From positions 1 to 9,000 of the forward strand of contig JAWLBW010000188.1 of NCBI GenBank assembly GCA_041687475.1: a DNA stretch of 9,000 nucleotides. Reading direction: 5' to 3'. The translations under genes were made by a program, and so were the position numbers. The notes below the pieces were generated by a model. The model saw only the letters and a list, made by a program, of their open reading frames with translations. It ran no database searches and was not told where the DNA came from. This DNA is from JAWLBW01 sp041687475 (GTDB lineage: Bacteria > J088 > JAWLBW01). Within the stretch, counting starts at the first letter, position 1, and the number at the start of each line of letters is the position of its first letter. This document shows, piece after piece, positions 1 through 4,158 of this stretch.

Positions 1-16
1 TGTCTCCGTGTATCCT
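1..16 (+). repeat. Tail of a further R1 repeat copy, cut by the window edge
   Basis: The first bases read TGTCTCCGTGTATCC, which is the same string that ends the next R1 copy near 208-222 and, with small changes, ends the copies at 1334 and 1610. This suggests an R1 element lies just left of the window, giving a head-to-tail pair with the copy at 18-228. Only the tail is visible, so this is inference from a short match. Confidence 0.5.
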
Positions 17-17
17 T

Positions 18-228
18 GGAGACGGTCTGCACGGCCAGGCGGTCTCTGAACGGACTCCCGACACAGATTCCGCCCTACGCTTCGCTCCGGGCGGAATGAC
101 AGGGGGGCAGGTGTGCAGTAGGCTCGCACCTTCGGTGCTCGAACACAGTGCATGGTGTAGGAAAGACGCAGCCCCGCAGTCGCGAGCAGGCCCCCTCGGC
201 GTCTCTGTGTCTCCGTGTATCCCCTGCC
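18..228 (+). repeat. R1 dispersed repeat, copy 1 (about 210 bp)
   Basis: First complete copy of a family present three times in the same orientation (18-228, 1125-1334, 1395-1610). Three blocks are shared: a GATTCC..CTTCGCT..GGGCGGAATGAC block (66-100), a CTCGCACCTTCGGTGCTCGAA block (123-143) and a terminal CCCCTCGGCGTCTCTG block followed by CTCCGTGTAT (191-220). The first block forms a hairpin with arms ATTCCGCCC (67-75) and GGGCGGAAT (89-97), perfect over 9 bp. The second forms GCACC/GGTGC (126-130/134-138). The first block resembles the widespread class of GGAATGAC-type palindromic intergenic repeats seen in many bacteria. Short open frames inside it are not genes. It ends about 70 bp before the DUF4256 start codon. 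Confidence 0.8.
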
Positions 229-285
229 TTGCCCACCGAAGCGCTCCCCGCTATCGTATGGTCTGAGACGTCGAATCCACATACC

Positions 286-290
286 GGGAG
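286..290 (+). promoter_or_regulatory. Ribosome binding site of the DUF4256 gene
   Basis: GGGAG sits 9 nt before the ATG at 300. It supports that start over internal ATGs. I see no convincing -35/-10 pair in the 229-285 leader. Confidence 0.6.
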
Positions 291-299
291 CCCTGGTCG

Positions 300-845
300 A
301 TGAACGCTGAACCCCGCACCGAACTCCTCGCGACCCTCCAGACCCGCTTCGAGAAGAACATGCGCCGGCACCCCGACATTTCGTGGGCCGACGTGCAGGC
401 GAAGCTGGAAGCGAACGCCGACAAGCTGCGCGCATTGCAGGAAATGGAGAACACGGGCGGCGAGCCCGATGTGGTCGGTGTCGATGCCGAAACGGGCGCC
501 ATCCTCTTCATGGACTGTTCAGCCGAAAGCCCGAAAGGCCGTCGAAGCCTCTGCTACGACCGCCAGGCGCTGGATGAGCGGAAGGAACACAAGCCCGCCA
601 ACAGTGCTGTCGACATGGCCACCGCCATGGGCATCGAGCTGCTCACCGAAGCGGAATACCGGCATCTTCAGACGCTGGGCGACTTCGACCTGAAGACCTC
701 GAGCTGGGTGCAAACGCCGGCCGACATTCGCCAGCGCGGCGGCGCCCTCTTCTGCGACAAGCGCTACGGCCACGTCTTCCTCTATCACAACGGCGCCCAG
801 TCGTATTATGCGGCCCGGGGGTTTCGGGGGGTGCTCCGGGTATGA
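300..845 (+). CDS. DUF4256 family protein, 181 aa
   Basis: A small soluble protein of unknown biochemical function that I recognise as DUF4256 from its conserved blocks. These are FEKNMRRHPDISW (17-29), EMENTGGEPDVVG (48-60), a central DCSAESPKGRRSLCYDRQALD (72-92, the family signature), ERKEHKPANSAVDMA (93-107), KTSSWVQTPADIR (132-144), GGALFCDKRYGHVF.YHNGA (147-166) and a C-terminal SYYAARGFRGVLRV. The length of 181 aa is close to what is usual for the family, and both ends match, so the gene looks complete. There is no signal peptide or membrane segment. Cysteines at 73, 85 and 152 and several His/Asp residues are noticeable, but I do not claim an active site. The start at 300 has GGGAG 9 nt upstream. 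The gene stands alone, bracketed by R1 repeats on both sides (18-228 and 1125-1334), with no partner gene to suggest a role. Family assignment is from memory of the motifs; the function is unknown. Confidence 0.9.
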   Translation: MNAEPRTELLATLQTRFEKNMRRHPDISWADVQAKLEANADKLRALQEMENTGGEPDVVGVDAETGAILFMDCSAESPKGRRSLCYDRQALDERKEHKPANSAVDMATAMGIELLTEAEYRHLQTLGDFDLKTSSWVQTPADIRQRGGALFCDKRYGHVFLYHNGAQSYYAARGFRGVLRV

Positions 846-865
846 CGGGCTCGTGCAGCACGGCC

Positions 866-1003
866 GGCCGTTCAATCCCCCTTCCTCCCCCTTGACCGTG
901 ATGCAATTGCCGCACGGGTCCCCCTCCTACCCCATACGCTTGCGCCTTCGACAGCCGATTGCGACATTGCCGGACGTTGAGCAAAGGTTGGGGCAGGAGG
1001 GGG
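866..1003 (+). repeat. R2 dispersed repeat, copy A (about 138 bp)
   Basis: Begins GGCCGTTC.ATCCCCCTTCCTCCCCC and is colinear with copy B at 1781-1919. It contains the 8-bp palindrome GCAATTGC (903-910). It is bounded by a long inverted repeat: CCCCCTCCTACCCCA at 920-934 pairs with TGGGGCAGGAGGGGG at 989-1003, 14 of 15 positions, with a 54-nt loop. The two copies keep the spacing of both arms to within 1 bp, although the loop sequence differs, so the fold is conserved more than the loop. Confidence 0.75.
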
Positions 1004-1073
1004 CAAGACTGGTCAGCCGGCGCTGGTGGCACGGCCTTACCCAAAGCTCCCCGTGCGCACGAGCGCAACGGAC

Positions 1074-1096
1074 TGGTCCGCCGGCTTTCAGCCGGC
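1074..1096 (+). repeat. GCCGGCT palindrome, REP-like, forward
   Basis: TGGTCCGCC runs into GCCGGCT (1080-1086), loop TTC, AGCCGGC (1090-1096): a perfect 7-bp stem. The same GGTCCGCCGGCTTT..AGCCGGC core occurs inverted near 2226-2250 and in the tandem array at 8815-9000, so it is a dispersed palindromic element in this genome. Confidence 0.7.
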
Positions 1097-1124
1097 TCTG
1101 ATGACACGGCCGGTAACATGTGGC

Positions 1125-1334
1125 GGAGACAGCCTGCAAGGCCAGCCGGTAGCTGACCGGACTCCCGACCCAGATTCCGCCCTGCGCTTCGCTCCGGGCG
1201 GAATGACAGGGGCGCGGGGTATTCGGTGGGCTCGCACCTTCGGTGCTCGAATCATGTAATCAGAGGCAGGGGAAAGCGCAATCACCTGGGTTACGCGTAG
1301 GCCCCCTCGGCATCTCTGCGTCTCCGTGTATCCT
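1125..1334 (+). repeat. R1 dispersed repeat, copy 2
   Basis: Same order of blocks as copy 1. The main hairpin is again perfect over 9 bp (ATTCCGCCC 1174-1182 with GGGCGGAAT 1196-1204), the GCACC/GGTGC stem is at 1234-1238/1242-1246, and the terminal GTCTCCGTGTATCC ends at about 1334. The sequence between blocks (about 1250-1295) differs clearly from copy 1, so the blocks are more conserved than the spacers. Confidence 0.8.
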
Positions 1335-1338
1335 CTAG

Positions 1339-1361
1339 ACCGTGCAGCACGGCTGCACGGT
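1339..1361. repeat. Perfect 10-bp stem hairpin at the start of R4 copy a
   Basis: ACCGTGCAGC (1339-1348), loop ACG, GCTGCACGGT (1352-1361): a perfect 10-bp stem with a 3-nt loop. The corresponding part of R4 copy b (2042-2058) keeps GGCTGCACGGCTGCACG but no longer forms the full stem. There is no T-tract and no gene adjacent, so it is not a convincing terminator. Confidence 0.65.
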
Positions 1362-1413
1362 GGTCGTCGGACGTCAGACGTCGGACGGCGGTACAAGCAC
1401 GGTCTGCATGGCC
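1339..1413 (+). repeat. R4 repeat, copy a (GTCGGACGTC-rich)
   Basis: After the hairpin comes GGTCGTCGGACGTC followed by AGACGTCGGAC, then GGTACAAGCACGG. The same order (GGCTGCACG, GGTCGTCGGACGTC, a second GTCGGACGTC, ACAAGTAC) is seen at 2036-2112. The inner part is a short array of the self-complementary word GACGTC. It overlaps the start of R1 copy 3. Confidence 0.6.
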
Positions 1414-1610
1414 AGCCGGTCTCTGACCGGTCACCCGGCCCGGATTCCACCCTGCGCTTCGCTGCGGGCGGAATGACAGGGCGCAGGGTTTGTGGAGAAC
1501 TCGCACCTTCGGTGCTCGAAGCAAGTAACCTGACGCAGGGAAGGCGCAACCCCCGTCGGTCGCAGGTAGCGCCCCTCGGCGTCTCTGCGCCTCGGTGTAT
1601 TCCCCTGCCC
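1395..1610 (+). repeat. R1 dispersed repeat, copy 3
   Basis: Third copy, only about 60 bp after copy 2 and in the same direction. The main hairpin is weakened by one mismatch (ATTCCACCC 1444-1452 against GGGCGGAAT 1466-1474), the GCACC/GGTGC stem is intact at 1503-1507/1511-1515, and the tail reads CTCGGTGTATTCC. It is followed by CATTCCCACCGAA, also found just after copy 1 in shorter form (CCCACCGAA), which hints that the true element extends a little beyond my boundary. Confidence 0.75.
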
Positions 1611-1664
1611 TTTTCCGGTCATTCCCACCGAAACAGCCCCCAAACCGGCCCCAAACCCCGAAAA

Positions 1665-1739
1665 AGGCCTCGTCAAATCAATTGACAATTTTTCTGCCGG
1701 TCGCCGGAAGGTTTTCCGTCAAACCGTTTGACGAGGCCT
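1665..1739. repeat. 75-bp element bounded by a 13-bp perfect inverted repeat
   Basis: AGGCCTCGTCAAA (1665-1677) is the exact reverse complement of TTTGACGAGGCCT (1727-1739). Outside the arms, CCCCGAAAA on the left is matched by TTTTCGGG on the right (1749-1756) after a 9-nt offset. Inside, the right half forms its own perfect hairpin, CGTCAAA (1717-1723), CCG, TTTGACG (1727-1733). On the left a TCAATTGA palindrome (1678-1685) follows the arm. CGTCAAA or its complement thus occurs three times in 75 bp. The block is visibly richer in A/T than its surroundings. It could be a small inverted-repeat mobile element remnant or a multi-site operator; no gene adjoins it. Confidence 0.7.
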
Positions 1740-1780
1740 GGAGTGCGGTTTTCGGGATGAACGTGGGTCATCGGACGCCC

Positions 1781-1919
1781 GGCCGTTCGATCCCCCTTCC
1801 TCCCCCTTTACCGTGCTGCAATTGCTGAACGGGTCCCCCTCCTACCCCATACGCACGCGCTGGTGACGGTCGGTATCCAACGGTGCTGAATGTTTTGCGC
1901 GGGTTGGGGCAGGCGGGGG
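1781..1919 (+). repeat. R2 dispersed repeat, copy B (about 139 bp)
   Basis: Colinear with copy A: GGCCGTTCGATCCCCCTTCC start, GCAATTGC palindrome at 1818-1825, left arm CCCCCTCCTACCCCA at 1835-1849 and right arm TGGGGCAGGCGGGGG at 1905-1919 (13 of 15 positions pair). The right end has G-runs GGG, GGGG, GG and GGGGG within 20 nt, so a G-quadruplex on the + strand is conceivable. Confidence 0.75.
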
Positions 1920-1956
1920 ATAACTTGATCGGCTAACGGTCAACGCGCTGCACGGC

Positions 1957-2033
1957 TACCCGTAGCCAACCCTACAACCCGGGTACTCCGCTTGTGTAAG
2001 GGGATTCCGCTGCAAGGATAACCGGTGAGGAGT
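1957..2033 (+). repeat. R3 repeat, copy 1 (about 77 bp)
   Basis: Shares CCGTAGCCAACCCTAC.ACCCGGG.TACTCC near the left and ATAACCGGTGAGGAGT at the right with 2119-2196. The internal hairpin of copy 2 is degraded here (ACTCCGCTT, GTGT, AAGGGGATT has mismatches). Confidence 0.75.
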
Positions 2034-2035
2034 AA

Positions 2036-2112
2036 GGTCGGGCTGCACGGCTGCACGAGGGTCGTCGGACGTCGGTCGTCGGACGTCCGAACAAGTACAG
2101 CTGCGCCGGCCG
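2036..2112 (+). repeat. R4 repeat, copy b
   Basis: Lies exactly between the two R3 copies. GGCTGCACGGCTGCACGAG is followed by GGTCGTCGGACGTC, then GGTCGTCGGACGTC again, then CGAACAAGTACAG. It matches R4 copy a at 1339-1413 in order and direction. The R3-R4-R3 arrangement suggests nested or composite insertion. Confidence 0.6.
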
Positions 2113-2118
2113 CACGGA

Positions 2119-2196
2119 TAACCGTAGCCAACCCTACCACCCGGGGTACTCCCCTTGTGTAAGGGGAGTCAGCTATAACAATAACCGGTGAGGAGT
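2119..2196 (+). repeat. R3 repeat, copy 2, with perfect 22-nt hairpin
   Basis: Same outline as the copy at 1957-2033. The core at 2148-2169 is ACTCCCCTT, loop GTGT, AAGGGGAGT: a perfect 9-bp stem with a tetraloop. Outside it are AACCGTAGCCAACCCTACC on the left and ATAACCGGTGAGGAGT on the right. Confidence 0.75.
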
Positions 2197-2225
2197 CAGA
2201 CCGTGCTGCACAGTACTCGCCAGGA

Positions 2226-2250
2226 GCCGGCTGAAAGCCGGCGGACCAGA
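2226..2250 (-). repeat. GCCGGCT palindrome, REP-like, reverse
   Basis: GCCGGCT (2226-2232), loop GAA, AGCCGGC (2236-2242), then GGACCAGA. This is the reverse complement of the element at 1074-1096, including its flank (TCTGGTCC / actGGTCCGCC). The two palindromes face each other across the repeat mosaic. Confidence 0.7.
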
Positions 2251-2287
2251 CCGCTCCCCCTCGCACGCTCGCCCCATCTCCCCCTCA

Positions 2288-2301
2288 AACGGTCAACCGT
2301 T
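2288..2301 (-). terminator. Small inverted repeat at the 3' end of the hydrolase operon
   Basis: AACGGT (2288-2293), CA, ACCGTT (2296-2301) touches the stop codon of the minus-strand hydrolase gene at 2301. The stem is 6 bp with a very tight loop and there is no clear U-tract, so it is at best a weak or non-canonical terminator. Listed because it is the only fold at the operon end. Confidence 0.2.
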
Positions 2302-3203
2302 CAAACCGTGACCGCCCTTCTCCGCTTCGGCGTACGAACCGGCTCGCCCAACGCTTCCGGCAAGCGTTCCTGCAGAAAGCGTTCGAGGCGTCGGTTGATG
2401 CGGTGGGGGCGCTCGACGATGGTGGTGTGGGTTCCACCCTTGATCATCAGGTAGTCGGCGTTGGGTATGGTCGTGGCCATGTGCTCGGCCAGGTCGACCG
2501 GCGTGAAGGTGTCCTTCTCGCCGCCGATGATGAGCGCGGGAATCTGAATGCGCGGCAATACGTCTTCGGCCGAGTGGCGCGCGCTGGCTTCGGCAAAACG
2601 CAGAAACAGCGGGGCGTTCATGAGACGCATGTGGTCGAAGTACTCGACGATGTCGTCGAACCGGCAGTTCGCCGCGCCGATGGCGATGCTGAGCGGATAC
2701 ACGATGCGCGGATGCCCGAAGGCCAGCGGCCAGAGCGCCGACAGCGGCTTTTCGAACAGACGCAGGCCCTTGAACAGGCCCCGAATGGCCACATCGGGCA
2801 TCTGCAGGCCGTAAAACGTCGACAGGGGATTTTTGTACGGCCCCGTGACGGCTACCAACGCACCGAGCCTTTCTTCGGCCTGGCGGTAGGCTTCAAAGAG
2901 AATCTGCACGCCCAGCGAAAAGCCGGCGACCACGGGCCGGTCGAGCCCCAGGTGATCGACAAGCCCGATCAGGTCGTGGGCGTGATGTTCGATTTCGACA
3001 TTTTCTTCGACGGCCGGAAAGTCGCTGCTGCCGTGCCCGCGCAGGTCGTAGGTCACGATCTGCATGCGGTCGCCGAAATGGTTCACGACGTACTTCCAAT
3101 AAGAGTCGACGCAGCCCAGGCCGTTCACGAGAATGAGGGGATGTCCCTCGCCGCGAACATTGTAGGCGATTTCGGTTCCGTCAAAACTGGTAAATGCGGG
3201 CAT
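2301..3203 (-). CDS. Alpha/beta hydrolase, 300 aa
   Basis: A soluble alpha/beta-hydrolase-fold enzyme, probably an esterase or lipase-like hydrolase; the substrate is not evident. The N-terminal strands carry GTEIAYNVRGEGHPLILVNGLG (9-30, the usual HG oxyanion motif replaced by NG at 27-28) and TYDLRGHGSS (51-60). The nucleophile elbow is GFSLG with Ser96. The acid is likely Asp231 in GGEKDTFTP and the base His259 in GGTHT, so the catalytic triad is complete. Residues about 120-215 form the cap region. The C-terminus is basic (TPKRRRAVTV). The start at 3203 has AAGGAG 5 nt upstream (3209-3214). The gene follows the YhhN-like gene by 49 nt on the same strand, suggesting one transcript. Family-level call is secure; a specific name (for example 3-oxoadipate enol-lactonase or lysophospholipase) would be a guess. 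Confidence 0.9.
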   Translation of the reverse strand: MPAFTSFDGTEIAYNVRGEGHPLILVNGLGCVDSYWKYVVNHFGDRMQIVTYDLRGHGSSDFPAVEENVEIEHHAHDLIGLVDHLGLDRPVVAGFSLGVQILFEAYRQAEERLGALVAVTGPYKNPLSTFYGLQMPDVAIRGLFKGLRLFEKPLSALWPLAFGHPRIVYPLSIAIGAANCRFDDIVEYFDHMRLMNAPLFLRFAEASARHSAEDVLPRIQIPALIIGGEKDTFTPVDLAEHMATTIPNADYLMIKGGTHTTIVERPHRINRRLERFLQERLPEALGEPVRTPKRRRAVTV

Positions 3204-3208
3204 GGGGG

Positions 3209-3214
3209 CTCCTT
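3209..3214 (-). promoter_or_regulatory. Ribosome binding site of the hydrolase gene
   Basis: AAGGAG read on the minus strand, 5 nt before the ATG ending at 3203. It lies in the 49-nt gap after the YhhN-like gene and fixes the start codon. Confidence 0.65.
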
Positions 3215-3252
3215 CGTCAAGCGCCTTATTGTAGCCACAAGGCGCCGACAGT

Positions 3253-3972
3253 TCAAACCGCCGAGCCGGTCGGGGGCTCGCTTACCGAAGCCTGCCGGGC
3301 GTGCATGACGGCACTCGCGGCAATGAGGGCCTGCCCCAGGTAATACGTCGCCAGAATGGCCGCCCGGTCCATCGGAATCGGCACCACCCAGCGGTTCAAT
3401 GCAATCAACGAGTCCGACAGCACGAAGAAACAGGCGCCCACCCAGAGCACGAGCGAGGCCCGGTCGCGCCTTGTCACGAAGGCCCGCGCCGAAGCCCGCG
3501 CGAACATGAGCGAAATGACCGTGAGATAGGCCACCACGGGCACGTACAGCTCGGCCGGCGCGCGGGGCGCGAGCAGGCCGTACATGCCGGCCCACAGCGT
3601 CACGGCCGGAACCGCGGCCGCCCCCTGCCCCACCGGCGATTGGCGGTCGAACCCCATGGCCACCAGGTAAAGCACGTGCGCGACGAAAAATGCGGCGATG
3701 CCGCCGACGAAGGCAACCTCGATGACCCAGTCGCCGACCAGCGAGCCCACCAGCCCCAGCATAACCCACAGCCCCAGGTGCGTGCGGTTGGTACGCAGGG
3801 TAGCGCCCACCGTGACGATGAGCAGCACGAGCGGCAGAATCTTGAAGACCCGGGCCACGAGAGGGTCGATGCCCACCGCCGGCGCGCCGATCGATAAGGC
3901 GGCCAGGGCGAACAGAAACATCATACGGTTGCCCGACATGGCGGGCGCCTGGTTGGCGAGTGCTGTCTGCAT
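3253..3972 (-). CDS. YhhN/TMEM86-family integral membrane protein (lysoplasmalogenase-like), 239 aa
   Basis: Polytopic membrane protein with about eight hydrophobic segments (roughly 16-33, 42-58, 66-82, 88-106, 118-135, 141-160, 172-190, 204-224). Family motifs are in the expected order: GDW (80-82), AHVLYL (98-103), a GACFFVLSDSLIALNRW segment (179-195) with Ser186-Asp187, and ATYYLGQALIA (208-218). Mammalian TMEM86 members cleave the vinyl ether of lysoplasmalogens to a fatty aldehyde and a glycerophospho-head group; whether this protein does so is inferred from family. The open frame runs back to 4014, but I start at 3972, where GGAG lies 5 nt upstream (3978-3981); the extra 14 residues look non-coding. 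It is the first gene of a probable two-gene unit with the hydrolase. It diverges from the GGDEF-EAL gene across 186 bp. Confidence 0.85.
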   Translation of the reverse strand: MQTALANQAPAMSGNRMMFLFALAALSIGAPAVGIDPLVARVFKILPLVLLIVTVGATLRTNRTHLGLWVMLGLVGSLVGDWVIEVAFVGGIAAFFVAHVLYLVAMGFDRQSPVGQGAAAVPAVTLWAGMYGLLAPRAPAELYVPVVAYLTVISLMFARASARAFVTRRDRASLVLWVGACFFVLSDSLIALNRWVVPIPMDRAAILATYYLGQALIAASAVMHARQASVSEPPTGSAV

Positions 3973-4158
3973 GCGTTCTCCGATGGGGGAAGCGTACCAC
4001 AACCCGCGGCGCAAATCCCGCGCGGCCCGTACGTGGTGTCGCGGTACCCCGTCGGCGCCGGAACAGGTTCTCGTTTACCCGCCACCGCCGACCTTCCCCT
4101 TGCAAGGGTATGCTTTTCCAGTCGTCGGCATGCTTTTCGCCATGGAACAGGCAGCATT
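3973..4158. other. Divergent intergenic region between the YhhN-like gene and the GGDEF-EAL gene
   Basis: 186 bp that must carry promoters for both directions. It contains the GGAG site for the minus gene (3978-3981), a 12-bp perfect palindrome (4097-4108) and two spaced TGCTTTTC words (4111-4118 and 4132-4139). I see no -35/-10 pair good enough to call. Confidence 0.5.
4097..4108. promoter_or_regulatory. 12-bp perfect palindrome, possible operator
   Basis: CCCTTGCAAGGG is its own reverse complement. It lies 50 bp before the start of the GGDEF-EAL gene and 124 bp before the divergent YhhN-like start. Position and symmetry suit a dimeric regulator, but no known consensus is claimed. TATGCTTTT follows directly. 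Confidence 0.35.

Larger units (their letters stand above)
846..2300. other. 1.45-kb gene-free region, mosaic of repeat elements
   Basis: No frame here shows a recognisable protein, a good ribosome binding site or a sustained coding bias. The open frames present are short and fall on repeats, where they encode the same repeat-derived peptides in several copies. The stretch holds two copies each of R2, R3 and R4, two R1 copies, two GCCGGCT palindromes in opposite orientation, and a 13-bp inverted repeat, each listed separately. Parts not covered by these (about 1006-1070, 1611-1664, 1740-1780 and 2243-2286) show nothing I can name. Confidence 0.75.

Noticed and set aside
1088..1688. Short frames encoding CHSARSEA-like and RRDAEG-like peptides
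   Set aside because: They recur wherever R1 occurs and reflect the repeat, not protein genes.
2403..3308. 301-codon open frame on the + strand opposite the hydrolase
   Set aside because: It is antisense to a clear alpha/beta hydrolase with all motifs, has no ribosome site or family features, and long antisense frames are expected in high-GC coding DNA.
3125..4105. 326-codon minus-strand frame over the YhhN-like gene
   Set aside because: Arg/Gly-rich composition, spans two real genes in another frame, and carries no motifs.
4033..4158. N-terminal extension of the GGDEF-EAL protein to 4033
   Set aside because: The 42 extra codons overlap the promoter region and the palindrome and do not resemble the rest of the protein.
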